This document shows positions 7,304-15,804 of a DNA stretch of 55,138 bases, one piece after another. The stretch comes from an uncultured Alphaproteobacteria bacterium (GTDB taxonomy: Bacteria; Pseudomonadota; Alphaproteobacteria; Rhizobiales; Ancalomicrobiaceae): contig CALFRR010000059.1 in the NCBI GenBank assembly GCA_937919435.1, forward strand, positions 1-55,138. Direction: 5' to 3'. Both the position numbers and the translations under genes were made by a program. The notes beneath the pieces are model-generated. The model was not told the DNA's origin, made no database searches, and saw only the letters and a list, made by a program, of their open reading frames with translations. Numbering within the stretch: the first letter of the stretch is position 1; each line of letters starts with the position of its first letter.

Positions 7304-10300
7304 TCAGTGCGCCTCCTCCCAGTTGGCCGCGGCGCGGGCCTCGACCACCAGCGGCACGGTGAGCTGCACCGCCGGTTCCGCCGCCCGCTCCATCACCTGC
7401 TTGACCAGCGGGATCGTCGCTTCGACCTCCGCCTCCGGCACTTCGAACACCAGTTCGTCGTGCACCTGCAGCAGCATCCGCGCCGTGAGCCGGGCCTCGA
7501 CGAGCGCCGCGTCCATCCGGATCATCGCCCGGCGGATGATGTCGGCGGCCGAGCCCTGGATCGGCGCATTGATCGCGGCGCGTTCGTTGAAGGCGCGCAT
7601 CGCCGCGTTCTTCGAGGCGATCTCCGGATAGTGGGCGCGCCGGCCGAAGATCGTGGTGACGAAGCCCTTGTCGCGGCACTCGCGCTTCACCGCCTCCATG
7701 TAGGCGCGGATGCCGGGGAAGCGCTCGAAGTACTTCTCGATGTAGGCCGCCGCCTCGCCGCGCGGAATCCCGAGTTGGTTGGCCAGCCCGAAGGCCGAGA
7801 TTCCGTAGACGATGCCGAAGTTGATCGCCTTGGCGCGCCGCCGGATCATCGGATCCATGCCGGCGACCGGCACCCCGAACATCTCCGAGGCGGTCATCGC
7901 GTGGATGTCGATGCCGTCGGCGAAGGCCCGCCGGAGCGCCGGCACGTCGGCGACATGGGCGAGGACGCGCAGCTCGATCTGGCTGTAGTCGGCGGAGACC
8001 AGCAGATGGCCCGGCGTCGCGACGAAGGCGCGGCGGATCTTGCGGCCCTCCTCGGTGCGCACGGGAATGTTCTGGACGTTCGGTTCCGACGACGAGAGCC
8101 GGCCGGTGGTGGTGGCGGCCAGCGCGAAGGAGGTGTGGACCCGCCTGGTCGTCGGATTCTCGAAGCCCGGCAGGGCGTCGGTGTAGGTCGACTTCAGTTT
8201 GGCGATCTGCCGCCAGTCGAGCACCCGGGCCGGCAGCTCGTGGCCCTGGGCGGCGAGATCCTCGAGCACGTCGGCGCCGGTCGCCCAGGCGCCGGTCGCC
8301 GTCTTCTTCGGCGCCGGCAGGCCGAGCTTGCCGAACAGAATCTCGCCGAGCTGCTTCGGCGAAGCGACGTTGAACGGTTCGCCGGCGAGCGTCGTGATCT
8401 CCGCCTCGAGCCGGGCCATGCCCTGCGCGAAGTCGCCGGAGAGCCGCGACAGCATCTGCCGGTCGATGGCGATGCCGCGCCGCTCCATCGCCGCGATCAC
8501 CGGCACCAGCGGCCGCTCCAGCGTCTCGTAGACGGTGGCGAGTCCTTCCGCCGCCAGACGCGGCTTCAGCAGCCGCCACAGCCGGAGCGTGACGTCGGCG
8601 TCTTCCGCCGCATAGGCGGTCGCCCGGTCGATCGGCACCCGGTCGAAGGTCACCTGGGTCTTGCCGTGGCCGGCGACCTCCTTGAAGGCGATCGGCTCGT
8701 GGCCGAGCCAGCGCTTCGACAGTTCGTCCATGCCGTGGCCGCCGCGCCCGGCATCGAGCGCGTAGGAGATCAGCATGGTGTCGTCGAAGCCGACGATCGC
8801 CACCCCGTGGTTGGCCAGCACCGCGGCGTCGTACTTGAGGTTCTGTCCGATCTTCAGGATCGACGGATCGCAGAGCAGCGGCGCGATCCGTTCGAGCGCG
8901 ATGGTGAGCGGGATCTGGCCGGGCGAGAGCCCGTCGTCGAACAGCCCGTCGCCGCCGGAGCGGTGAGCGAGCGGCACGTAGCAGGCCTTGCCCGGCGCGG
9001 TGGCGAGGCTGAAGCCGACCAGATCGGCGCGGAGCGGGTCGAGCGAAGTGGTCTCGGTGTCGAAGGCGACGAATCCGGCCTCGCGCGCCGCGGCGATCCA
9101 GGCGTCGAGCCGCTCGAGGGTTCCGACCGTCTCGTAGGCCGAGGTGTCGAAGGGGATCGCCGCTTCCCGTGCCCGGGCGGCGACCAGATCGGCCGGCACG
9201 CCGTAGGGATCGCCGGGGTTGCGCGCGGCGTCGGACGTCGTGGCGGAGGCGCCGGTCGTCGGATCGGAGCCGGCGTCGCCGGACGCACCGCCCTCGCCGT
9301 CTGCGTCCCCTCCCCCCGCGAGGGAGAGGGACGGGGAGGGGGGGGCGGCCCCGTCCGCACCCTCTTTCGGCTCCGGCGGCCAGAACTTCACCGGGACGTT
9401 CGCCGGATCGATCGCCTCGGCGACCGCACCGGTCGCCTCCGCCACCCGGCGGGTCAGCGAACCGAACTCCATCGCCTTCAGGAAGCCGACCAGCCGCACC
9501 CCGTCGATCGGCGCGACCGCCAGATCCTCGATCGGCGTCTCGATCGGCACGTTGCGCTCGAGCGTCACCAGCCGCATCGAGAGGCGGGCGTTCTCGGCGT
9601 GGTCGATCAGCGACTGCCGGCGTTTCGGCTGTTTGATCTCGGTCGCGTGGGCGAGCAGGGTTTCGAGGTCGCCGTGGTCGTTGATCAGGCTCGCCGCGGT
9701 CTTGATGCCGATGCCGGGCACGCCGGGGACGTTGTCGACCGGATCGCCGGCCAGCGCCTGGACGTCGACCACCCGGTCCGGGGTCACCCCGAACTTCTCG
9801 AACACCTCGTCGGGTCCGATCCGCTTGTCCTTCATCGTGTCGAGCATGACCACGCCCGGCTCGATCAGCTGCATCAGATCCTTGTCGGATGCGACGATCG
9901 TCACCTCCGCGCCCTTCTCGCGGGCGATCCGGGTGTAGGTGGCGATCAGGTCGTCGGCCTCGTAGTCGATCTGCTCGATCGAGGCGACGTTGAAGGCGCG
10001 GGTCGCTTCCCGGATCAGGCCGAACTGCGGCCTCAGATCCTCCGGCGCTTCCGGTCGGTGGGCCTTGTAGAGGTCGTAGATCCGGTTGCGGAAGGTCGTC
10101 CCCGAGGCATCGAAGATCACCGCCAGATGGGTCGGCCGGGTCCCCGCCGCGCTCTTCTCGGCCTCCTTGAGGAGCCGGTAGAGCATGTTGCAGAAGCCGG
10201 AGACCGCGCCGACCGGCACGCCGTCCGACTTGCGGGTGAGCGGCGGCAGGGCGTGGTAGGCCCGGAAGATGTAGGAGGAGCCGTCGACCAGCACGAGGTG

Positions 10301-10354
10301 GTCGCCGGGGCCGATCTCGAGGCGCTCGGCGCCGTTGGGAAGGAGCGTGGTCAT
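7304..10354 (-). CDS. polA: DNA polymerase I
   Basis: The protein has 1016 residues, slightly long for the family. It has an N-terminal 5'-3' nuclease domain (LVDGSSYIFRAYHALPPL; YEADDLIATYTR; ASDKDLMQLI; GIGIKTAASL), a 3'-5' exonuclease domain with an intact acidic pair (FDTETTSLD), and a family A polymerase domain with motif A (ADYSQIELRVLAH), motif B (RRRAKAINFGIVYG) and motif C (QVHDELVFE). All three activities should be present: primer removal, proofreading and gap filling. The linker between the two nucleases, about residues 325-375, is Gly/Ala/Ser/Pro-rich and contains a palindromic repeat translated in frame (bases 9305-9345). ATG 10354 has AGGA 10-13 bases upstream. Identification is certain. 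Confidence 0.98.
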   Translation of the reverse strand: MTTLLPNGAERLEIGPGDHLVLVDGSSYIFRAYHALPPLTRKSDGVPVGAVSGFCNMLYRLLKEAEKSAAGTRPTHLAVIFDASGTTFRNRIYDLYKAHRPEAPEDLRPQFGLIREATRAFNVASIEQIDYEADDLIATYTRIAREKGAEVTIVASDKDLMQLIEPGVVMLDTMKDKRIGPDEVFEKFGVTPDRVVDVQALAGDPVDNVPGVPGIGIKTAASLINDHGDLETLLAHATEIKQPKRRQSLIDHAENARLSMRLVTLERNVPIETPIEDLAVAPIDGVRLVGFLKAMEFGSLTRRVAEATGAVAEAIDPANVPVKFWPPEPKEGADGAAPPSPSLSLAGGGDADGEGGASGDAGSDPTTGASATTSDAARNPGDPYGVPADLVAARAREAAIPFDTSAYETVGTLERLDAWIAAAREAGFVAFDTETTSLDPLRADLVGFSLATAPGKACYVPLAHRSGGDGLFDDGLSPGQIPLTIALERIAPLLCDPSILKIGQNLKYDAAVLANHGVAIVGFDDTMLISYALDAGRGGHGMDELSKRWLGHEPIAFKEVAGHGKTQVTFDRVPIDRATAYAAEDADVTLRLWRLLKPRLAAEGLATVYETLERPLVPVIAAMERRGIAIDRQMLSRLSGDFAQGMARLEAEITTLAGEPFNVASPKQLGEILFGKLGLPAPKKTATGAWATGADVLEDLAAQGHELPARVLDWRQIAKLKSTYTDALPGFENPTTRRVHTSFALAATTTGRLSSSEPNVQNIPVRTEEGRKIRRAFVATPGHLLVSADYSQIELRVLAHVADVPALRRAFADGIDIHAMTASEMFGVPVAGMDPMIRRRAKAINFGIVYGISAFGLANQLGIPRGEAAAYIEKYFERFPGIRAYMEAVKRECRDKGFVTTIFGRRAHYPEIASKNAAMRAFNERAAINAPIQGSAADIIRRAMIRMDAALVEARLTARMLLQVHDELVFEVPEAEVEATIPLVKQVMERAAEPAVQLTVPLVVEARAAANWEEAH
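9305..9345 (-). repeat. GC-rich palindromic repeat, copy A, in frame inside polA
   Basis: Read on the minus strand, this stretch aligns with copies B (13127-13166, plus) and C (13277-13316, minus): a C-rich, T-interrupted arm, a short CGCG centre and the arm GGGGGGAGGGGAC. It has diverged somewhat from the other two (CCCCGTCCCTCTCCC in place of CCCTGTCCCTCCCCC). It encodes about residues 337-350 of PolA, roughly PPSPSLSLAGGGD, in the linker between the 5' nuclease and the proofreading domain. Confidence 0.7.
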
Positions 10355-10509
10355 GGGGGCGCATCCTAGAGCATGTCGGCGGTCGGATCGAACCGATTCC
10401 GCCGCCGCCGGCCCGCCGCCCACATGTGGCGAAGCCGGACGACGGCGTCGCCCGGCTTCGTGCCGATTCACGTGAAACCCCGGTCCGCCGCGACCCGCGG
10501 CGCCCGTCC

Positions 10510-12930
10510 TCAGGCCCGGAGCGTCGCCCCGGTCGCCTTGGTCACCGCCGCGACCACCTTGCCGGCGAGGGCTTCGAGGTCCTTGTCGGTGAGCGTCGCC
10601 TCGCGCGGCTGCAGCGTCACCTCCACCGCAACCGACTTCCGTCCCTCGCCGATCGACGGACCGCGGAACACGTCGAACACCGCGGCGTCGACGATCAGCG
10701 CCTTGTCGGCGCCTCTGACCGCCTTGAGGATCTTCTCGGCCTCGACCTTCTCCTCGACCACGAAGGCGAAGTCGCGGGTCAGCGGCATCAGACCGAAGCT
10801 CGGCAGCGCCCCCTTCGATCTGGTCGGCTTGGCCTTCGGCTCGGGGATCGCGTCGAGATGGATCTCGAAGCCGACCATCGGGCCGGCCGCGTCCATCGCC
10901 TCGAGCGTCGCCGGATGCAGCTCGCCGAAATGCGCCAGGATCGTCTGCGGCCCCATCTGCAGGGTCGCGGAGCGGCCGGGATGGTACCAGTCCGGCGCCG
11001 AGCGGACGACCTGCAGCCGGTCGGTGGCGACCCCCAACGCCTCCAGCACGGCGAGTGCGTCGCCCTTGGCGACCGACCACGACACCGGGCCGGCGTTGCC
11101 GATCCAGTGGCGGCCGGCGCCGGTCGAACCGGCGGTGCCGCGCCGCACGCCGCTCGCCGCCCATTTCTGGCCGTCGGGGGCGTCGGTCCGGAACACCTGA
11201 CCGACCTCGAACAGCGCGACGTCGACGATGCCGCGCTTGACGTTGCGCTCGGCCGCGGCGATCAGGCCGGGCAGCAGGCTCGGCCGCATGTCGGAGAGGT
11301 CGCCGGCGATCGGATTGGCGAGCGCCAGCTCCGGCTTGCCGCCGCCGAACCGCTCGGCTTCGGCCTTCGACACGAAGGACCAGGTCACCGCTTCCAGCAT
11401 CCGCCGGGCGGCGAGGGTCCGCCGCGCCTTCGAGCGGCGGTTCTGCAGGGTGGTCAGCACCCGGCCGCCGACGGTTCCGGTCGCCTCGAGCGGGGTCGAG
11501 CGGACCTTGTCGAGGCCGTGGATGCGCATCACCTCTTCGACCAGATCGGCCTTCTGGGCGACGTCGGCCCGCCAGGACGGCACCGCCACCCGGAAGGTCT
11601 CGTCGCGGCCGACCACGAAGAAGCCGAGCGCCTCGAGGATCTCGCGCACTTCGGCGCGATGCAGGTCGAGGCCGGTCAGCCGCTTCACCTCGGTGAGCGG
11701 GAAATCGATCACCCGCTCGACTTCCGGCACCGCACCGGCGACGACCGGCTCGGACGGCACGCCGCCGCACAGGTCGAGCACCATCTCGGTGGCGATGTCG
11801 AGGCCGGGGCCGAGCTGCGCCGGATCGACGCCGCGCTCGAACCGGTAGCGGGCATCCGAGACGATGCCGGTGCGCCGGCCGGTCTCGGCGGTGCGCGTCG
11901 GATCGAACCAGGCGCATTCGATGAACACGTCGGTGGTCTCCGGCGCGCAGCCGGTCGCCTCGCCGCCCATCACGCCGCCGAGCCCGAGCGGGCCGGTGTC
12001 GTCGGCGATCACGCACATCCGCGAATCGAGCGCATAGGTCTTGCCGTCGAGCGCCAGCAGGCTCTCGCCGTCCTTCGCCGGCCGGGCATGGATGGTGCCC
12101 CTCACCTTGGCCGCGTCGAACACGTGCAGCGGCCGGCCGCGGTCGATCGAGACGTAGTTGGTCATGTCGACCAGCGCCGAGATCGGCCGGAGCCCGATCG
12201 CCTTCAGGCGCCGCTGCATCCACTCCGGCGACGGGCCGTTCTTCACGCCGCGGACGTAGCGGCCGTGGAAGGCCGGGCAGACCACCGTCTCGCCTTCCGG
12301 AAAGCGCAGCTCGACGCCGATCGGCGAGACGAACTCGCCGGGAATCTTGCGGATCCGATCGGCCTTCAGGGTACCGATGCCGGTCGCCGCGAGATCGCGG
12401 GCGATGCCGCGCACACCGGTGCAGTCGGCCCGGTTGGGGGTCAGCGCGACGTCGATCACCGGATCGTCGAGATCGGCGTAGTCGGCGTAGGAGACGCCGA
12501 CCGGCGCGTCGGCCGGCAGTTCCATGATCCCGGAATGGTCCTCGGAGAGGCCGAGTTCGGCCGCCGAACACATCATGCCGAAGCTCTCGACCCCGCGGAT
12601 CTGGCCGACCCCGAGGGTGAAGTCCTTGCCGGGGATGTACGTGCCGGCCGCCGCGAAGACGGTCTTCAGTCCGGCCCGGGCGTTGGGGGCGCCGCAGACG
12701 ACCTGCAGCGGCTCGCCCTTGCCGACCGAAACGCGGCAGACGTGCAGCCGATCGGCGTTGGGGTGCTGGTCGCAGGTGAGGACTTCGGCGACGACGAACG
12801 GCTTCAGGGCCTTCGCCGGGTCTTCGACCTCCTCGACCTCGAGGCCGATCATCGTCAGCGTCTCGACGATCCGCTCGAGCGAGGCGTTGGTGTCGAGGTG
12901 ATCCTTCAGCCAGGAGAGAGTGAACTTCAT
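10510..12930 (-). CDS. pheT: Phenylalanine-tRNA ligase, beta subunit
   Basis: This is the full-length 806-residue PheT. It has the N-terminal MKFTLSWLKDHLDT, the EMAP-like tRNA-binding domain (LTCDQHPNADRLHVCRVSVG ... VVCGAPNARAGL), the B3/B4 editing region (ALVDMTNYVSIDRGRPLHVFDAAKVRG), the B5 domain, the catalytic-like core, and a C-terminal anticodon-binding FDX-ACB domain (RDFAFVVEEKVEAEKIL ... SVAVEVTLQPREATLTDKDLEAL). With PheS it forms the alpha2beta2 enzyme charging tRNA-Phe. Its ATG overlaps the TGA of the upstream DUF559 gene (ATGA), so it is probably translationally coupled to it within a pheS-DUF559-pheT operon. Confidence 0.98.
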   Translation of the reverse strand: MKFTLSWLKDHLDTNASLERIVETLTMIGLEVEEVEDPAKALKPFVVAEVLTCDQHPNADRLHVCRVSVGKGEPLQVVCGAPNARAGLKTVFAAAGTYIPGKDFTLGVGQIRGVESFGMMCSAAELGLSEDHSGIMELPADAPVGVSYADYADLDDPVIDVALTPNRADCTGVRGIARDLAATGIGTLKADRIRKIPGEFVSPIGVELRFPEGETVVCPAFHGRYVRGVKNGPSPEWMQRRLKAIGLRPISALVDMTNYVSIDRGRPLHVFDAAKVRGTIHARPAKDGESLLALDGKTYALDSRMCVIADDTGPLGLGGVMGGEATGCAPETTDVFIECAWFDPTRTAETGRRTGIVSDARYRFERGVDPAQLGPGLDIATEMVLDLCGGVPSEPVVAGAVPEVERVIDFPLTEVKRLTGLDLHRAEVREILEALGFFVVGRDETFRVAVPSWRADVAQKADLVEEVMRIHGLDKVRSTPLEATGTVGGRVLTTLQNRRSKARRTLAARRMLEAVTWSFVSKAEAERFGGGKPELALANPIAGDLSDMRPSLLPGLIAAAERNVKRGIVDVALFEVGQVFRTDAPDGQKWAASGVRRGTAGSTGAGRHWIGNAGPVSWSVAKGDALAVLEALGVATDRLQVVRSAPDWYHPGRSATLQMGPQTILAHFGELHPATLEAMDAAGPMVGFEIHLDAIPEPKAKPTRSKGALPSFGLMPLTRDFAFVVEEKVEAEKILKAVRGADKALIVDAAVFDVFRGPSIGEGRKSVAVEVTLQPREATLTDKDLEALAGKVVAAVTKATGATLRA

Positions 12931-13715
12931 GGGGCTGGTCCGATCTTCGAGAAAGAGGTGGTGGAACCCGAGGCGGCGCCGTCGGAAAGTCGGGTGTCGA
13001 GCATGGGGCGAAGCGGTGTCGCGTCACCCGAGGCGGCCGGAGGCGAGAAGTCGCTCTCTCGGTCGCCGCCGGTAAATCGATCCCCGGTCGCGTGCGGCGG
13101 CGGTCGGTCCGAGGGCGAGGCCGCGTACCCCTCTCCCTGTCCCTCCCCCACGAGGGGGGAGGGGACCGGAGGCGAAGCTCGCACCGTCGCCGAAGCCGTG
13201 CCGAGAGGCGGAGCCGGTTCGTCGACGGCATCGGCGGCAATAGACGGTGCCTCTGGCGAAGATCGCGGCCGTCCTCGTTCCCTCCCCCCTTGAGGGGGAG
13301 GGACAGGGAGAGGGGTCGCGGCGTCGACGCTCGGGACCACGCCGGCGAGCATCAATTCCCGATGGACGACCTCCAGCACCGTCGCCGGGGTCGCCAGAAC
13401 CTCGTGGTTCCAGAACCGCACCACCCGATAACCTTCCGACGCCAGAAACGCGTCGCGGATGCGATCGTGCTTCCGGCCCTCGGCACCGGCATGTCCACCC
13501 CCGTCGACCTCGACGACGAGGCGCGCGGCGTGACAGCAGAAATCGACCACATAGGGTCCGATCGGCACCTGCCGGCGAAAGACGGCAGCGACGAAACGGT
13601 GGCCACGCAATGCCGTCCAGAGCCTGCGTTCGGCATCGGTCATGGTGCCGCGCAGCCGACGCGCCAGCGCCCGCTGTCCGGTTCCGATCTCCCGATGCGA
13701 CGCGGCCGCTCTCAC
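12927..13715 (-). CDS. DUF559 (VSR-like) endonuclease-domain protein with long repeat-derived tail
   Basis: The 262-residue protein has a core of about 120 residues typical of DUF559: RRLRGTMTDAERRLWTALRG, FRRQVPIGPYVVDFCC, LVVEVDGGGH and GYRVVRFWNHEVL. The acidic residues D58, E69 and D71 match the PD-(D/E)XK-like site of Vsr-related nucleases. The family normally ends about here, but this protein continues for some 130 residues of Pro/Ser/Gly-rich sequence encoded largely by two inverted palindromic repeats. The proposed GTG start at 13715 overlaps the pheS stop (GTGA) and restores the usual leader before MTDAERRLW; ATG 13643 is the alternative. The stop overlaps the pheT start (ATGA). Biochemical function is unproven for this family; a nuclease role is inferred. 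Confidence 0.8.
   Translation of the reverse strand: MRAAASHREIGTGQRALARRLRGTMTDAERRLWTALRGHRFVAAVFRRQVPIGPYVVDFCCHAARLVVEVDGGGHAGAEGRKHDRIRDAFLASEGYRVVRFWNHEVLATPATVLEVVHRELMLAGVVPSVDAATPLPVPPPQGGRERGRPRSSPEAPSIAADAVDEPAPPLGTASATVRASPPVPSPLVGEGQGEGYAASPSDRPPPHATGDRFTGGDRESDFSPPAASGDATPLRPMLDTRLSDGAASGSTTSFSKIGPAP
13127..13166 (+). repeat. GC-rich palindromic repeat, copy B
   Basis: This 40-base element reads CCCCTCTCCCTGTCCCTCCC followed by CCACGA and GGGGGGAGGGGAC on the plus strand. Each copy can fold on itself (C-rich arm with G-rich arm), and copy C nearby is the same sequence in opposite orientation. It is translated as part of the DUF559 protein tail. Confidence 0.85.
13277..13316 (-). 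repeat. GC-rich palindromic repeat, copy C
   Basis: On the minus strand this matches copy B at nearly every base, the main differences being in the short centre (TCAA in place of ACGA) and the 3' arm (GAAC in place of GGAC). Copies B and C are inverted relative to each other and 110 bases apart, so the mRNA between the DUF559 core and pheT could form a long stem. It is translated in the DUF559 tail. Confidence 0.85.
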
Positions 13716-14794
13716 CCCGCGAGCCCCCCGAACAGGGTCGGCAGGTCGAGCGGGCGGAAGCCGTAGTGCCTCAGCCAGCGCACGTCGGCGTCGAAGAAGG
13801 CGCGCAGGTCCGGCATGCCGTATTTCAGCATGGCGATCCGGTCGATGCCCATGCCGAAGGCGAAGCCCTGGTGGACGTCCGGGTCGAGACCGCAGTTCCT
13901 CAGAACGTTGGGATGCACCATCCCGCAGCCGAGGATCTCCAGCCAGTCGTCGCCCTCGCCGAACTTGATCTCCGAACCGGAGCGGTCGCAGCGGATGTCG
14001 ACCTCCATCGACGGCTCGGTGAACGGGAAGAACGACGGCCGGAACCGCATCTCGACCTGCGGCACCTCGAAGAACGCCTTGCAGAACTCTTCGAGCACCC
14101 ACTTCAGCGTGCCGATCGTCGAGGTCGTGTCGATCACCAGACCCTCGACCTGATGGAACATCGGCGTGTGCGTCTGGTCGCTGTCGCAGCGATAGGTCCG
14201 CCCCGGCGCGATGATCCGGATCGGCGGCTTCTGCGAGAGCATGGTGCGGACCTGCACCGGCGAGGTGTGGGTCCTGAGCAACTGGCGGGTGCCGTCGGCC
14301 TTCGGCGAGAAGAAGAACGTGTCGTGCATCTCCCGCGCCGGATGCCCCTCTGGGAAGTTCAGCGCGGTGAAGTTGTAGAAGTCGCTCTCCACGTCCGGAC
14401 CCTCGGCGACCGAGAAGCCCATGTCGGCGAAGATCGCGGTGAGCTCGTCGGTGACCTGGGAGATCGGATGGACCCGGCCCTCGTTGGCCGGGCTCGACCA
14501 CAGGGGCAGGGTGACGTCGACCGTCTCGGCGGCGAGCCGGCGGGTCAGCGCCTCGGCCTTCAGCAGTTTGCGGCGTTCGCCGATCGCCGCGTCGATCCGG
14601 TCCCGGAGGCCGTTGATCGCCGGGCCCATCACCTTGCGCTCGTCCGGGCTCATCCCGCCGAGCGACTTCAGGAGATCGGAGACGGCGCCCTTCTTGCCGA
14701 GCGCGCCGACCCGGACCGCGTCGAGCGCCGCTTCGTCGGCGGCGCCGGCGATACCCGCGAGGAGGGTGGTTTCGAGGTTCGCGATGTCGCTCAT
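13712..14794 (-). CDS. pheS: Phenylalanine-tRNA ligase, alpha subunit
   Basis: This is full-length PheS, 360 residues. It has an N-terminal helical tRNA-contacting region and a class II aminoacyl-tRNA synthetase core with motif 1 (HPISQVTDELTAIFADMGF), motif 2 (HTSPVQVRTM ... RIIAPGRTYRCDSDQTHTPMFHQVEGLVID) and motif 3 (GFAFGMGIDRIAMLKYGMPDLR). It catalyses phenylalanine activation as part of the alpha2beta2 enzyme with PheT. It is the first gene of the pheS-DUF559-pheT unit and follows the rplT terminator, so it probably has its own promoter in 14795-14913. Its stop codon overlaps the proposed GTG start of the DUF559 gene. Confidence 0.98.
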   Translation of the reverse strand: MSDIANLETTLLAGIAGAADEAALDAVRVGALGKKGAVSDLLKSLGGMSPDERKVMGPAINGLRDRIDAAIGERRKLLKAEALTRRLAAETVDVTLPLWSSPANEGRVHPISQVTDELTAIFADMGFSVAEGPDVESDFYNFTALNFPEGHPAREMHDTFFFSPKADGTRQLLRTHTSPVQVRTMLSQKPPIRIIAPGRTYRCDSDQTHTPMFHQVEGLVIDTTSTIGTLKWVLEEFCKAFFEVPQVEMRFRPSFFPFTEPSMEVDIRCDRSGSEIKFGEGDDWLEILGCGMVHPNVLRNCGLDPDVHQGFAFGMGIDRIAMLKYGMPDLRAFFDADVRWLRHYGFRPLDLPTLFGGLAG

Positions 14795-14913
14795 TTCGAA
14801 TTTGCTCTCAAAGGGACCGGAGGGAGGGGCGGATGGCGCCGGCCGCCGGCACTTCTAGCCAGAAACGGCGCCCGGCGGAAGCGTCGAGCGCGGGAAGGGG
14901 GTATCCGAAACGA

Positions 14914-14946
14914 CGAAGACCCCACGTCGTGGACGCGGGGTCTTCG
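14914..14946 (-). terminator. Rho-independent terminator after rplT
   Basis: A 10-bp outer stem (14914-14923 with 14937-14946) with a further 4-bp inner stem (CGTC-CAC-GACG) lies 29 bases past the rplT stop. On the minus strand it ends CTTCG and is followed by TCGTTTCGG, very like the pnp terminator. It could in principle also act as an attenuator for pheS downstream. Confidence 0.8.
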
Positions 14947-14975
14947 GTCGTCTCGTCCGCGGAAGGGCGGATGGG

Positions 14976-15341
14976 TCAGGCGGCGAGCGCGGCCTGCGCC
15001 TTGGCGACCAGCGCCGCAAACGCCTCCGGCTGGGTGATCGCCAGATCCGACAGGACCTTGCGGTCGACCTCGATGCCGGCCTTGTTGAGGCCGTCGATGA
15101 AGCGCGAATAGGTCATGTCCGCGGCGACCTGACGGACGCCGGCGTTGATGCGCTGGATCCACAGAGCGCGGAAGTTGCGCTTCTTGTTCTTCCGGTCGCG
15201 ATAGGAATAGATCATTCCCTTCTCGACCGCGGCCTTCGCCGTACGGATGGTGTTCTTCCGGCGGCCGTAGTAGCCCTTCGCCGCCTTCAGAACCTTCTTG
15301 TGCTTGGCATGAGCGGTCACACCGCGCTTGACACGAGCCAT
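14976..15341 (-). CDS. rplT: 50S ribosomal protein L20
   Basis: This is a 121-residue L20 with the family's usual start MARVKRGVTAHAKHKKVLKAAKGYYGRRKN and the conserved RNFRALWIQRINAGVRQ, SRFIDGL and DRKVLSDLAI segments. L20 binds 23S rRNA early in large-subunit assembly and in several bacteria also represses rpmI-rplT translation through the leader mRNA. It lies 46 bases after rpmI on the same strand, in the usual rpmI-rplT pair, and is followed by a strong terminator. Confidence 0.99.
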   Translation of the reverse strand: MARVKRGVTAHAKHKKVLKAAKGYYGRRKNTIRTAKAAVEKGMIYSYRDRKNKKRNFRALWIQRINAGVRQVAADMTYSRFIDGLNKAGIEVDRKVLSDLAITQPEAFAALVAKAQAALAA

Positions 15342-15387
15342 GGCTCTTTATCCTTCAGAAATCGATGGATGGTCTGGGTGCTGACGC

Positions 15388-15585
15388 TCAGCCGTAGGGC
15401 AGGAACTTCCTGACGATACGGGCGTCGCTCTCGCTGAGGACGGTGGAACCACGTGCGTCGCGGATGAACTTGGTCGTCCGCTTGATCATGCCGTGGCGCT
15501 TGCCGGCCTGCTGCACCTTGACCTTGCCGGTGGCCGTGAGCTTGAAGCGCTTCTTGGCGCCGCTCTTGGTCTTCATCTTGGGCAT
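15388..15585 (-). CDS. rpmI: 50S ribosomal protein L35
   Basis: This is a 65-residue L35: MPKMKTKSGAKKRFKLTATGKVKVQQAGKRHGMIKRTTKFIRDARGSTVL and onwards is typical of the alphaproteobacterial protein, very basic and rich in Lys/Arg. The start at 15585 follows an AAGAGAG ribosome site. It is transcribed with rplT. A well-formed promoter lies about 170 bases upstream, leaving a leader of roughly 160 bases with potential stem-loops. Confidence 0.98.
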   Translation of the reverse strand: MPKMKTKSGAKKRFKLTATGKVKVQQAGKRHGMIKRTTKFIRDARGSTVLSESDARIVRKFLPYG

Positions 15586-15730
15586 TTGGCTCTCTTCGTG
15601 TTTTGAGGACGCGGTCGACGGATCTCCCGTCGCTCGCGGCCGGCCTCTCGGCCTTCCGCGGGAACCCTCGCGTCCGTGTGTCGTGCGGGTTCGAGCCTTC
15701 GCGAACCGCCACGGCATGCCCTTGTGATCA

Positions 15731-15783
15731 GCCGGTCGGTTCGAAGACCGGCGGGTTATAGGAGGGCGCGCTCGGGAATGCAA
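15731..15783 (-). promoter_or_regulatory. Promoter and leader hairpin of rpmI-rplT
   Basis: On the minus strand, TTGCAT (15783-15778) and TATAAC (15760-15755) are separated by exactly 17 bases, a good sigma-70 match. Just downstream, the leader begins with a 7-bp stem-loop (GCCGGTC and GACCGGC, 15731-15752). It separates rpmI-rplT from the gene upstream. Whether the leader binds L20 is not shown by the sequence. Confidence 0.65.
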
Positions 15784-15804
15784 CGGTCCGGTGACGACTT
15801 CGGC

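Noticed and set aside
6437..10369. A 1310-codon open frame antisense to polA
   Set aside because: It runs opposite the secure polA gene, its translation is Arg/Asp/Gly-rich low-complexity without known motifs, and such long shadow frames are expected in very GC-rich coding DNA.
10426..13293. A 955-codon open frame antisense to pheT and the DUF559 gene
   Set aside because: Composition is that of a shadow frame and there is no ribosome site or recognisable domain; pheT accounts for the conservation.
13127..13316. The inverted repeats as a CRISPR array or insertion-sequence ends
   Set aside because: There are only two inverted copies of 40 bases with no regular spacers, no transposase between them and no target duplication; they fit a small palindromic repeat family.
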